DNA of 64,000 bases from an uncultured Arthrobacter sp. (GTDB taxonomy: Bacteria; Actinomycetota; Actinomycetes; Actinomycetales; Micrococcaceae). The number at the start of each line of letters is the position of its first letter. The first letter of the stretch is position 1. Positions 1-9,245 of the stretch are shown one piece after another. The notes below the pieces were generated by a model. The model saw only the letters and a list, made by a program, of their open reading frames with translations, was not told the origin of the DNA and made no database searches. The position numbers and the translations under genes are program-made. Where the stretch lies: NCBI RefSeq assembly GCF_947493765.1, contig NZ_CANLSZ010000010.1, positions 1 to 64,000 on the forward strand, in the 5' to 3' direction.

Positions 1-71
1 TCGCCAACTACATCGCCCGATCCCTGCTCGAATCAGGCGGATTCAGACCCGTCCTACACCCTGGTTCGTGA
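1..71 (+). CDS. C-terminal end of an unidentified protein (cut by window start)
   Basis: An open frame enters from the left edge and is read from base 3. It gives 22 residues beginning ANYIARSLLESGG before a TGA at 69-71. GC-ending codons dominate its first half and weaken towards the end. Too little is left to name the family. It could also be chance. Confidence 0.3.
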   Translation, partial: ANYIARSLLESGGFRPVLHPGS

Positions 72-150
72 AGAGCCGCCGAAGGTCAGGAATTGCACAG
101 GGACTGGCATCGGACGACAGCGACATGAACGGGCGCAGGATCCGGCGACG

Positions 151-561
151 TCAGGTGCCGCGGTTCAGCTCGAGTTCGGCTTCCTGTGCGAGGCACTGGA
201 GCAGGGTGCGGTCCTCGCGGCCCAGGATGCGCGGTTCCGTGTCGAGGATGCACATGCTGCCCACGAACCATCCTCCGGGTCCACGAAGCGGCAGGCCGGC
301 GTAGAACCGGACGAACGGGGGTCCGACGAAGGACTTCAGGAACTGCCGATCGTCCCCGATGAGCGAGATGACCGCCGACAGAACGCCGAAGGATTGCTGG
401 GCAAGGCGCGTCAGCCGGTCGAATCGTTCTTCATCGCCGGAATCGAGCAGACGGGTCCTGTCCACCGCCCGCAGTCGTTGCCGCTCCTTCGCCCGAGCTG
501 CGACGGAAGACCCGCGTCGAATGGAGGGAATCGGGGTGGCGTGCTGAAGAGGCAGTGGCAA
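151..561 (-). CDS. GAF-domain protein with an internal deletion
   Basis: The 136-residue product resembles the GAF domain that leads many sensor and diguanylate-cyclase proteins. The helix 'ERFDRLTRLAQQSFGV', the strand 'SAVISLIGDDRQFLKSFVG' and the later 'RFYAGLPLRGPGG' and 'GSMCILDTEPR' blocks are all recognisable. In the family about 35-40 residues, including an SFCxHA-type segment and a DPRF-type loop, separate 'KSFVG' from 'RFYAG'. Here the two blocks touch, so the ligand-pocket middle is missing in frame. No output domain follows. The start is uncertain: a TTG at 561-559 without a clear ribosome site is the first usable codon. It may be a decaying remnant or a minimal scaffold. Confidence 0.6.
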   Translation of the reverse strand: MPLPLQHATPIPSIRRGSSVAARAKERQRLRAVDRTRLLDSGDEERFDRLTRLAQQSFGVLSAVISLIGDDRQFLKSFVGPPFVRFYAGLPLRGPGGWFVGSMCILDTEPRILGREDRTLLQCLAQEAELELNRGT

Positions 562-704
562 GAAGGTCCGCTCGGAGGGTAAGCAGTGCAGATAAGTTCG
601 CTACAGCAACCATATGCTGCCTCCTGAGGATCACCAAGAGGTCATCGCGCGATCCCGGACGCCCCACCCTGATCGCCCGCTCGCCGGAAGTGTCGAGGAA
701 TAAG

Positions 705-736
705 ACTCATGCCCAGCCGTTGTGCTGGGCATGAGT
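705..736. promoter_or_regulatory. Perfect 13-bp inverted repeat spanning the start codon
   Basis: ACTCATGCCCAGC (705-717) and GCTGGGCATGAGT (724-736) are exact inverse complements separated by six bases. The right arm contains the ATG at 731 of the next gene. As RNA it would form a strong hairpin hiding that start codon. As DNA it could be a repressor operator. A nine-codon frame (709-738, ATG to TGA, preceded by GAGGA at 695-699) runs through the repeat and ends inside the gene start, so leader-peptide control is also possible. The symmetry is seen directly. The role is inferred. Confidence 0.55.
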
Positions 737-1417
737 GAGAACACGACAACCACGCCAGAGACAACGCGCAGCACCATCGGCTTCATCGGCAGCGGTAACA
801 TCGGCGCACAACTCGCGCGCCTCGCCGTCGGCCGTGACTACCCGGTCATCATGAGCAACTCACGGGGTCCCGAGACCCTGCAGGACCTCGTCGCGGAGCT
901 CGGGACCGGAGCCCGCGCCGGCACCACCGACGACGCCGCGAGCGGGGGTGACATCGTGGTCGTCACCATCCCGCTGAAGAACCTCGACGCCGTCCCGGTC
1001 CAGCCGCTCGCCGGGAAGCTGGTCATCGATACGTGCAACTACTACCCGGAGCGCGACGGCCAGATTGCGCAGCTCGACGACGAGACGACCACGACGAGCG
1101 AGATGGTGCAGGATCATCTCCCGGGTTCCTCCGTGGTGAAGGTGTTCAACAACATCCAGTTCTCGCAGCTGACCACGGACGGTTCGCCCTCGGGCACCCC
1201 CGGACGCCGGGCACTGCCGATCGCCGGGGACGATTCCGATGCCAAGCAGGCCGTCGTGGAGCTGCTCGACGAGTTCGGCTTCGACGCCGTCGACGCGGGA
1301 TCCCTCGCGGAGGGCTGGCGTTTCCAGCGCGACACCGCGGCCTACGGGGCAGTGCTCGACGCCGAGGGCATGCGGGAGGCTCTCGGGGCTGCGAAGCGCT
1401 ACGCGGACATGGACTGA
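731..1417 (+). CDS. NADP(H)-binding oxidoreductase, F420-dependent NADP reductase-like
   Basis: The product (228 residues from ATG 731; a GTG at 722 adds three) is a Rossmann-fold protein with the dinucleotide loop 'GFIGSGNIGAQLARLAV' near the N-terminus. It carries the family blocks 'VIMSNSRGPE', 'DIVVVTIPLKNL', 'VIDTCNYYPERDG' and 'VKVFNNIQFSQL', typical of the NAD(P)-binding/F420 oxidoreductase family (NpdG/YqcI-like). The substrate is unknown. Relatives often act as stress-inducible reductases. The gene stands alone. Its start codon lies inside the inverted repeat at 705-736, which probably controls it at transcription or translation. Confidence 0.85.
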   Translation: MSENTTTTPETTRSTIGFIGSGNIGAQLARLAVGRDYPVIMSNSRGPETLQDLVAELGTGARAGTTDDAASGGDIVVVTIPLKNLDAVPVQPLAGKLVIDTCNYYPERDGQIAQLDDETTTTSEMVQDHLPGSSVVKVFNNIQFSQLTTDGSPSGTPGRRALPIAGDDSDAKQAVVELLDEFGFDAVDAGSLAEGWRFQRDTAAYGAVLDAEGMREALGAAKRYADMD

Positions 1418-1482
1418 CGGGCCGCTGCACAGAGACGGATCGACACGGACTGACTCGTCCGTCCGGATCAGATCGGACCGGA

Positions 1483-2166
1483 TCAGCCGGAGCCTCTCAG
1501 GAGGCGCCTCCACAAGGGGATCCGCGCCGGCACGGGTGGTGCGGCGGCCTCGGCTGCCCGCCGCGCCGCCTCCCTGCGCTCCCGCCAGCGCTCCAGCTCC
1601 ACGTCGACGTCGCGCAGCCTGGTGATCACGGGAGGTCCGCCGAGGAGCTGACGGCGTGCGTCGATGACCCGGTAGTTGAAGTCCTCGAGGATCTCCCGCA
1701 CCTGCGCCGGCGTGTACTGGCGATCGAGGCGGGCGTCGAGCTCGGCGTCCTCCTTGCGCAGCAGGATGGCCTGCGGACCAAGTCCGGTGATGTTCTCGCG
1801 CTGGATCAGGCCCTTGACCCACCAGTCCGGATCGTGTGCCTCCCCCAGACCGGGAATCGGCTTGCCGGCGAGCGCGAGGGTGTCGAAATCCCCTCGGGCC
1901 ACCGCCCGGTCCACGATCAGGCGTGCCCGCTCCGCCTCGTCCTCCCCCGGCCGCAACGGTGCCAGGCCGTTGACCCGATCGTCGCCGTCGTTCTGGCGCT
2001 CCAGTTCCGCCAGCGCATCACCCGGCTCCGCAGCGCCGCCCTGCGCCGCGCGGTACTGCGCCGCCTTCCGCAGCCTCTCCTCCTGCTCCCCTGACCTGCT
2101 GATGGCGCCTCCCGCGTCGTTCGTGCCGGTCCTGCAAGTATTCCGGGGTGCCCGAGACGCGTGCAA
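1483..2166 (-). CDS. DUF1992 (DnaJ-C28-like) domain protein
   Basis: The C-terminal part carries the DUF1992 signature: 'IVDRAVARGDFDTLALAGKPIPGL', then 'DPDWWVKGLIQRENI', then a long charged helix ending in Arg/Ala-rich sequence. The family is named after human DNAJC28 but lacks a J domain; its function is unknown. The start is taken as TTG at 2166-2164 because AGGAG sits six bases upstream. Longer reading would run into the glucosidase gene. It lies downstream of that gene on the same strand and may be read through from it. Confidence 0.8.
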   Translation of the reverse strand: MHASRAPRNTCRTGTNDAGGAISRSGEQEERLRKAAQYRAAQGGAAEPGDALAELERQNDGDDRVNGLAPLRPGEDEAERARLIVDRAVARGDFDTLALAGKPIPGLGEAHDPDWWVKGLIQRENITGLGPQAILLRKEDAELDARLDRQYTPAQVREILEDFNYRVIDARRQLLGGPPVITRLRDVDVELERWRERREAARRAAEAAAPPVPARIPLWRRLLRGSG

Positions 2167-2228
2167 CCGATTCTCCTGCCGACGAACGCACCCGGGTTGG
2201 ACATCCCCGGGGCGCCGGCCCGCGGATC

Positions 2229-3929
2229 CTAGGTGAGCCAGACCGTCGTGTCGGCGGGCACCCGTCCGTCCTCGAGGGGCGAGCTGCTCAGCAGCACCGT
2301 ACCCGCGGGAAGATCCACCGGCTCGGGGCCGAAGTTGGTCAGGGTCCGCCATCCGCCGGGCCGGACGAAGTGGAGCACGTCGGCGGAGTCCTCCACCCAC
2401 TCGAGGCTCTCCGTGCCCTGCAGCGCGCGTCGCAGCTCGAGCGCACGGCGGTAGAAGCCGAGGCTGGACGCCGGATCCTCCTCCTGCACGTCCACCGCGT
2501 ACTCGCCGAACCAGGCGGGTTGCGGCAGGTGGGTCCCATCGTCGCCGAAGCCGAAGGACGTGCCCGTGGCCGTCCAGGGCAGGGGTACCCGGCAGCCGTC
2601 GCGGCCCACGTCCACGCCCGTGTTCCGGAGGAAGGTGGGATCCTGGCGGGCCTCGTCGGCGATGTCGGCGACCTCGTGCAGCCCGAGCTCCTCACCCTGG
2701 TACAGATAGGCCGAGCCCGGCAGGGCGAGCATCAGCTGGGTGGCAGCCCGGGCCCGGCGCTCACCGAGCTCCCGGTCCAGCGCGCTCTCGGGCCCGCCGT
2801 CCAGCAGCCAGGCACGTCCGTCCTGGCTCGCGCCGTCCTCCGCCGGCGGCAGGCCGTAGCGCGTGGCGTGGCGGACGACGTCGTGATTGGAGAAGACCCA
2901 GGTCGACGACGCGCCCGATGCGCCGACCTCGGCGAGATTGGTGGTGATGATCTCGCGGAACTGGTCGGCGTCCCAGTCGGCGCGGAGGAGATCGAAGTTG
3001 AAGGCCTGTCCGAGGCCCTCCGGGCTGGCGTAGCGGGCCCGCCGGTCGGCGTGCACCCAGGCCTCGGCGACGGCGGTGCGCGGCGGCGTGTACTCGTTGA
3101 ACACGGCGCGCCACTCCTCGAAGACCGCATGGACGTCGTCGCGGTCCCAGAACGGGTGCTGCCCGTGCGCGTTCTCCCCCTCCGGGGCGAGTTCGGCCTT
3201 GGACGGCAGCGGCTCCGTCATGTCCTTGGTCAGGGCGTGCGCCACGTCCACGCGGAAGCCGTCGACACCGCGGTCCGACCAGAACCGCAGTGTCCGCAGG
3301 AAGTCGTCACGGACCTCACGGTTGTCCCAGTTCAGATCCGGCTGCTCCCGGGCGAAGATGTGCATGTACCACTGGCCGTCCGGGGTCTGCTCCCAGGCGG
3401 GCCCGCCGAAGACCGAGTCCCAGTCCGAGGGCGGCGCGGAGCCGTCGGGACCCTTGCCGTCGCGGAAGATGTACCGCTCGCGCGCCTCGGAACCCCGCGG
3501 GGACGCCAGCGCCTCCTGGAACCAGACGTGCCGGTTCGACGTGTGGTTCGGCACGATGTCCGCGATGCACTTGATGCCGGCCCCGTGCAGCGCCGCGATC
3601 ATGTCGTCGAAGTCCTCGAGCGTACCCAGCCGGGGGTCGACGTCGCGGTAGTCGTCGACGTCGTACCCGCCGTCCGCGAGCGCGGAGGGGTAGAAGGGGC
3701 TGAGCCAGACGGCATCGACACCGAGCTCCTGCAGGTACGGGATCCGGGAAGTGATTCCCCGGAGATCGCCGATGCCGTCCCCGTCGGAATCGGCGAAGCT
3801 CCGCGGGTAGATCTGGTACACAGCCGCCTGGCGCCACCAGTCGGGATCCTGCATACGCTCGGCCTGCTGGGTGGCGCCGGACCCGGGCACCTCGGGCTCG
3901 ACGGCATCGGACGTGGCGGTGGAAGGCAC
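2229..3929 (-). CDS. GH13 alpha-glucosidase (oligo-1,6-glucosidase type)
   Basis: The 566-residue product is a complete alpha-amylase-family hydrolase that releases glucose from alpha-linked oligosaccharides, probably in the cytoplasm because no signal peptide is seen. The order is classic: 'WWRQAAVYQIYPRSFAD' at the N-terminus, region I 'DIVPNHTS', nucleophile Asp in 'FRVDVAHAL' (about residue 226), acid/base Glu in 'AVAEAWVH' (about 289) and the third Asp in 'VFSNHDVVRH' (about 348). The C-terminal beta domain is present. GTG 3929-3927 is preferred as start, with AGAGG nine bases upstream. A second, diverged GH13 gene lies at 34391-36004. Confidence 0.92.
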   Translation of the reverse strand: MPSTATSDAVEPEVPGSGATQQAERMQDPDWWRQAAVYQIYPRSFADSDGDGIGDLRGITSRIPYLQELGVDAVWLSPFYPSALADGGYDVDDYRDVDPRLGTLEDFDDMIAALHGAGIKCIADIVPNHTSNRHVWFQEALASPRGSEARERYIFRDGKGPDGSAPPSDWDSVFGGPAWEQTPDGQWYMHIFAREQPDLNWDNREVRDDFLRTLRFWSDRGVDGFRVDVAHALTKDMTEPLPSKAELAPEGENAHGQHPFWDRDDVHAVFEEWRAVFNEYTPPRTAVAEAWVHADRRARYASPEGLGQAFNFDLLRADWDADQFREIITTNLAEVGASGASSTWVFSNHDVVRHATRYGLPPAEDGASQDGRAWLLDGGPESALDRELGERRARAATQLMLALPGSAYLYQGEELGLHEVADIADEARQDPTFLRNTGVDVGRDGCRVPLPWTATGTSFGFGDDGTHLPQPAWFGEYAVDVQEEDPASSLGFYRRALELRRALQGTESLEWVEDSADVLHFVRPGGWRTLTNFGPEPVDLPAGTVLLSSSPLEDGRVPADTTVWLT

Positions 3930-4085
3930 GGGCGGGTTCCTCTCGGGGAGCGTGGTGGACGACGACGTTGCGCGATCCCGAGGGACCGCCGGCAGCACGC
4001 CGACGATCCTCTCTACGGCAGGAGGGGCGGCGATGTCAAAGGGCGTGGGCGGAATGATCCCTCCCTCCTGTTGCTTACACCTCGT

Positions 4086-4751
4086 ATGACGACACTTGCG
4101 ATCATCGGAGCAGGACGCGGCCTCGGCGCCGCCGTGGCACGCCGTTTCGGAGCCGAGGGCTTTTCCATCGCCCTCATCTCCAGGAACCAGGGCAGACTGG
4201 ATGCCCTCGCGGACGATCTGGGCAAGGAGGGTGTCCACGCACGGGGCTTCGTCGCAGACGTCCGAAGCCCGGAGTCGATCGCGGCAGCGCTCGAGGCCGC
4301 CACCGAGACCCTCGGCCCCATCGAGGTACTCCAGTACAGCCCCCTCCCGCAGAAGGACTTCATGCGGCCCGTCCTGGAGACGACCCCCGCGGATCTCAAG
4401 GGGCCCATCGAGTTCTCCATCTACGGCCCGGTCGCCGCGGTGCACCAGGTTGTCCCCGGCATGCGGTTCCTCGGCGAGAACCGTGGCACCATCCTCTTCG
4501 TGAACGGCGGGTCGGCGGTGAAGCCCGGCCGCTCGGTCACGGGAACGTCCGTGGCCTTCGCCGGCCAGGCCGCCTACGTGCAGCTGCTGAACGAGGTGCT
4601 CGGTGAGGAGGGCATCCAGGTGTCACAGCTCATCGTCGGAGGGCGGATCATCGAGGGCGATCCGGAGAAGGATCCCGCCGTACTCGCCGAGATCCTGTGG
4701 AAGCTCCACACCGACCGCGACACCTTCCGCCATCAGGTCAGCGCCGACTGA
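4086..4751 (+). CDS. SDR-like protein lacking the usual YxxxK motif
   Basis: The 221-residue Rossmann protein starts with 'LAIIGAGRGLGAAVARRFGAEGF', the TGxxxGxG-type cofactor loop of short-chain dehydrogenases, and has an acidic turn 'VADVRSPESI'. Where the catalytic Tyr-x-x-x-Lys should be, the sequence reads 'GQAAYVQLLNEV', so the lysine is missing. A catalytic Ser may be present in 'NGGSAV'. It may be a cofactor-binding regulator or an enzyme with altered chemistry. It is divergent from the glucosidase and followed 48 bases later by another oxidoreductase on the same strand, which suggests an operon. Confidence 0.8.
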   Translation: MTTLAIIGAGRGLGAAVARRFGAEGFSIALISRNQGRLDALADDLGKEGVHARGFVADVRSPESIAAALEAATETLGPIEVLQYSPLPQKDFMRPVLETTPADLKGPIEFSIYGPVAAVHQVVPGMRFLGENRGTILFVNGGSAVKPGRSVTGTSVAFAGQAAYVQLLNEVLGEEGIQVSQLIVGGRIIEGDPEKDPAVLAEILWKLHTDRDTFRHQVSAD

Positions 4752-4799
4752 CCGGCGCTCCCGACCACTACCGGCCGCTCTCGACCAGCTGGAGGATTC

Positions 4800-5645
4800 A
4801 TGAAGATCGCACTGCTCGGCGTCGGACGCATGGGGCACGAACTCGGTACGCACCTGCTCACGGCGAACCACGAGGTGAGCGCCTGGAACCGGACACCTGC
4901 CAAGGTCGACCGACTGGTGGAGGCCGGAGCCACCAGGGCGGAATCGCCCGAGGATTCCGTCCGCGACGCGGATGTGGTGCTCACGGTGCTCTTCGGTCCG
5001 GACACGGTCCGGGAGGTGGTGCTGTCGGGTCTGGACCTGCCGGCTGATGCGGTCTGGCTGGACGTCACCACGGTCTCCCCCGCTGACGCCCGCGAGTTCA
5101 CGGACTATGCCACGGCTGCCGGGATCCGGTACGTCCACGGTCCGGTGATCGGCAGTCGCGCTCCGGCCAGAGCCGGTCGGCTCGGCGTCGTGCTCGGCGG
5201 CGCGGACGCGGATCTCGATGTCGTCGAACCCCTCGCAGCGCTGTGGGCCGACGACGAGCGTCTGCGACGCGTCGATACCCCGGCCGCTGCGGCGACGGGG
5301 AAACTGCTCGCGAATCTCGCCCTCGGCGTTACGCTGCAGGGCCTCGTCGAGGCACTCCGTCTCGGGAAGGCCAACGGGCTCGACGCCGCGGCCGTGCTCG
5401 AACAGCTCGAGGGAACCGGGCTGGCGGTCATCGCCGGCATGAAGGGCGACGTGATCACCGGGGGGACGTTCGACGACACCCAGTTCTCCGCGGATCTGCT
5501 CGCGAAGGATCTCCGGCTCATGCTGCGCTCGTCCGAGGATCCGCTGCCGGCGGTGACCGCTGCCCTGCAGTCGCTGACGGACGCGCAGCGCAGCGGGTCG
5601 GGTGACGATGACATCGCGGTGATCGCGAAGCCCGAGCTGGGCTGA
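4800..5645 (+). CDS. NAD(P)-dependent beta-hydroxyacid dehydrogenase-like oxidoreductase
   Basis: The 281-residue protein belongs to the 6-phosphogluconate/3-hydroxyisobutyrate dehydrogenase superfamily. The N-terminal 'IALLGVGRMGHELGTHLL' binds the dinucleotide, and a helical C-terminal domain carries the catalytic Lys in 'ATGKLLANLALG'. The substrate is not evident. The signature 'DxPVSGG' is replaced by 'VHGPVIGSRAPARAG', so the substrate pocket differs from that of MmsB at 7230-8120. GGAGG lies six bases before ATG 4800. It is probably co-transcribed with the SDR-like gene. Confidence 0.85.
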   Translation: MKIALLGVGRMGHELGTHLLTANHEVSAWNRTPAKVDRLVEAGATRAESPEDSVRDADVVLTVLFGPDTVREVVLSGLDLPADAVWLDVTTVSPADAREFTDYATAAGIRYVHGPVIGSRAPARAGRLGVVLGGADADLDVVEPLAALWADDERLRRVDTPAAAATGKLLANLALGVTLQGLVEALRLGKANGLDAAAVLEQLEGTGLAVIAGMKGDVITGGTFDDTQFSADLLAKDLRLMLRSSEDPLPAVTAALQSLTDAQRSGSGDDDIAVIAKPELG

Positions 5646-5676
5646 CGCGGAGCCCGTTCAAGAGCGAACGACGTCG

Positions 5677-5706
5677 CCCGGGGGCTGCCGTGCAGCAGTC
5701 CCCGGG
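5677..5706. terminator. Hairpin between convergent genes
   Basis: CCCGGGG (5677-5683) pairs with CCCCGGG (5700-5706), and GCTGC (5684-5688) with GCAGC (5692-5696), leaving a three-base loop and a small bulge. It lies between the 3' ends of two convergent genes. There is no T-run, so it may be a weak or factor-assisted bidirectional terminator. Confidence 0.5.
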
Positions 5707-5717
5707 GAGTCGCACGC

Positions 5718-7202
<1,485 letters not shown>

Positions 7203-7229
7203 GGTGATCCTTTCGAGGTGGAGCGGGTA

Positions 7230-8120
7230 CTAGAGCGTGCCGTCGACGAGCTTGATGATCATGGAGCAGTCCTTGCCGCCCTGGCCGTCGTCGAGGAGTC
7301 GCTGGAAGAGCTGCTGGACGTGCTCGCCGATCTCAAGCGGCGTCCCGGTGTCACGTGCCGCGGCGATCGCGAGGCCGATGTCCTTGTTCGCCAGTTCGGC
7401 GGTGAAGGTCGGAGCAAAATCGTTGTTCGAGGCAGCCGTGTCCACGACGCCGGGAACCGGGTACCAGGTGCGAAGGGCCCAGCTGTCGCCCGAGGACACC
7501 GAGGCGATGTCCCAGAACACCTGCTTGTCCAGGCCGAGGCGATCGGCGAGCACGGCGCCCTCGGCCGTGGCCGCGAGATTGATGAACAGCATCAGGTTGT
7601 TGCAGATCTTCGCGGCCTGCCCCGTGGTGGCGCCACCCGTGGGAATGATGTTCCTCGCCATGGGCTCGATCAGGGCGGTGGCGTCCTTCACGGCGCCCTC
7701 CTCGCCCCCGATCATGAAGGTCAGGGTGCCGGCCTTCGCGCCGCTGATCCCACCCGAAACGGGCGCGTCGACGAAGCGGAAGCCCTTCTCCGCCGCCGCC
7801 TCGTGGAGGGCGGCGGCTGACTCGATGTCGATCGTGGAGGAATCGACCAGGAGCGTGGAGGTGTCCGCGTGCGCGAGGACGCCGTCGTCCCCGAGATACA
7901 CGGCCCGGGCGTGCTCGCCCTTGGGTAGCATCGTGAAGAGGACGTCGACGCCGTCGACCGCTTCGGCGATCGAGGAGACCGCGGTGAGTCCGCCGGCCTC
8001 GGCTGCCGCCAGTGCGTCGGCATTCAGGTCGAACCCTCGCACCGTGTGATCTGCATTGACGAGATTCGCGGTCATGGGACCGCCCATGTTGCCGAGTCCG
8101 ATCCAGCCGATCGTTGCCAT
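7230..8120 (-). CDS. mmsB: 3-hydroxyisobutyrate dehydrogenase
   Basis: The 296-residue enzyme converts 3-hydroxyisobutyrate to methylmalonate semialdehyde, the substrate of the next gene's product. It has the dinucleotide loop 'IGWIGLGNMGGPM', the substrate signature 'VDAPVSGGISGAKAG' (about residue 118) and the catalytic Lys in 'QAAKICNNLML' (about 169). ATG 8120-8118 is chosen because GGGAG lies seven bases upstream; a longer reading adds 13 unlikely residues. It is first in the mmsB-mmsA operon and divergent from the LysR gene. Confidence 0.93.
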   Translation of the reverse strand: MATIGWIGLGNMGGPMTANLVNADHTVRGFDLNADALAAAEAGGLTAVSSIAEAVDGVDVLFTMLPKGEHARAVYLGDDGVLAHADTSTLLVDSSTIDIESAAALHEAAAEKGFRFVDAPVSGGISGAKAGTLTFMIGGEEGAVKDATALIEPMARNIIPTGGATTGQAAKICNNLMLFINLAATAEGAVLADRLGLDKQVFWDIASVSSGDSWALRTWYPVPGVVDTAASNNDFAPTFTAELANKDIGLAIAAARDTGTPLEIGEHVQQLFQRLLDDGQGGKDCSMIIKLVDGTL

Positions 8121-8206
8121 CTTCAAGCTCCCTTGCTCGTGAGATTCCGTCCTCCCCACCTTCTCCCGCTGCTAGGGTGCGATCAAGGGAAGAATTCGTA
8201 GACGCG

Positions 8207-8222
8207 ATGCGCATTAATGCAC
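8207..8222. promoter_or_regulatory. Candidate LysR operator in the divergent promoter
   Basis: GCATTAATGC at 8211-8220 is a perfect 10-bp palindrome with an ATTAAT core, flanked by further partly symmetric bases. It lies 23 bases before the LysR start and about 90 bases before mmsB. This is where an autoregulated LysR activator would bind. Confidence 0.5.
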
Positions 8223-8244
8223 ACCACTGGGTGGAAGGGGCTCG

Positions 8245-9150
8245 ATGGTCGACTTCCGCCGCCTGCCCAGTCCCGACGATCTCCTGATCCTCCTCACCGT
8301 CGCGAGGCTCGGCCGGTTCAACGCGGTCGCCGAGACCCTCGGCACCACGCACACCACCATCTCCCGCCGCATCCTCGCGCTGGACAGGCAGCTCGGCGGC
8401 CGGACCCTGGAGCGGACGCCGCAGGGCTGGGAGCTGACGGCGCTCGGTGTGGATGCCGTGGCGGCGGCGGAGGTGATCGAGACCAGCCTCGGTGAACTCG
8501 ATGCCCGCCTGTCCGACTCCGACGTGCTGACCGGGCTCATGCGGGTCAGCGCGCCCGACGGTTTCGGCGCACGCTTCGTCATGCCGGCCCTGGTGGAGAT
8601 CCAGCGGGAGAACCCGCGGCTCGACGTCGAGCTGCTCAGCGCCACCCGCAAGGCGAGCCAGAACCGCTCAGGGGTCGATCTCGAGATCGTGGTGGGTCGC
8701 ACCGAGTCCGCCAACGCGGAGCCGATCTTCCTGACCAACTACTTCCTGCGCCTCTACGCCAGTGCCGGGTACGCGGATCGCCGTGGCCTGCCCGGTCGCC
8801 TCGAGGACATCCGCCACCACAGCTTCGTCTCCTACGTGGAGTCCGCGCTGCAGGTGTGGGAGCTCGGCCACCGCTCCTCGCAGCTGCCCCTGCCGGTCAC
8901 GTCCTTCCAGGCCACGAGCATCTTCGCGCAGGTGGACGCCGTCCACGCCGGCGCGGGTATCGGGCTCCTGCCGAGCTTCATGGTCCCCAAGGGAAGCGGT
9001 CTGGTGCCGGTCCTCCGCGAGGACTTCCACCGCCAGCTGCCCATCTGGGCCATCGCGCGCCCGGAGTCGCTGCGGTCCACCGCGGTCCAGGCCGTGGTGG
9101 CGGCCGTCCGGCACCAGATCACGGAGCGGGCGGGCGAGCTCGGCGCCTGA
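8245..9150 (+). CDS. LysR-family transcriptional regulator
   Basis: The 301-residue product has an N-terminal winged helix-turn-helix, 'DLLILLTVARLGRFNAVAETL' followed by 'HTTISRRILALDRQLGGRTLER', and a periplasmic-binding-like effector domain of normal length. AAGGGG lies just upstream of ATG 8245. It is divergent from mmsB-mmsA with a palindrome between them, so it most likely controls valine or 3-hydroxyisobutyrate catabolism and its own expression. The effector is unknown. Confidence 0.88.
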   Translation: MVDFRRLPSPDDLLILLTVARLGRFNAVAETLGTTHTTISRRILALDRQLGGRTLERTPQGWELTALGVDAVAAAEVIETSLGELDARLSDSDVLTGLMRVSAPDGFGARFVMPALVEIQRENPRLDVELLSATRKASQNRSGVDLEIVVGRTESANAEPIFLTNYFLRLYASAGYADRRGLPGRLEDIRHHSFVSYVESALQVWELGHRSSQLPLPVTSFQATSIFAQVDAVHAGAGIGLLPSFMVPKGSGLVPVLREDFHRQLPIWAIARPESLRSTAVQAVVAAVRHQITERAGELGA

Positions 9151-9173
9151 CGCCCGGCGCTCGTCGCCCGCAC

Positions 9174-9225
9174 CACGCAGGGGCGACGACGGCGCGGACC
9201 TGCCGCCGTCGTCGCCCCCTGCGTG
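9174..9225. terminator. Strong bidirectional hairpin between convergent genes
   Basis: The arms at 9174-9194 and 9204-9225 pair over 21 bases with a single extra C. They enclose a nine-base loop and read CACGCAGGGGCG... on the left. The hairpin lies between the ends of the LysR gene and the MFS transporter gene. No T-run follows on either strand. Confidence 0.7.
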
Positions 9226-9245
9226 GCTCCCGTGTGGTGCCTGCG

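Noticed and set aside
2148-4751. A very long rightward frame running from 2148 through the glucosidase gene to the SDR-like gene.
   Set aside because: It is antisense shadow of the glucosidase. Only the part after ATG 4086 shows a recognised fold.
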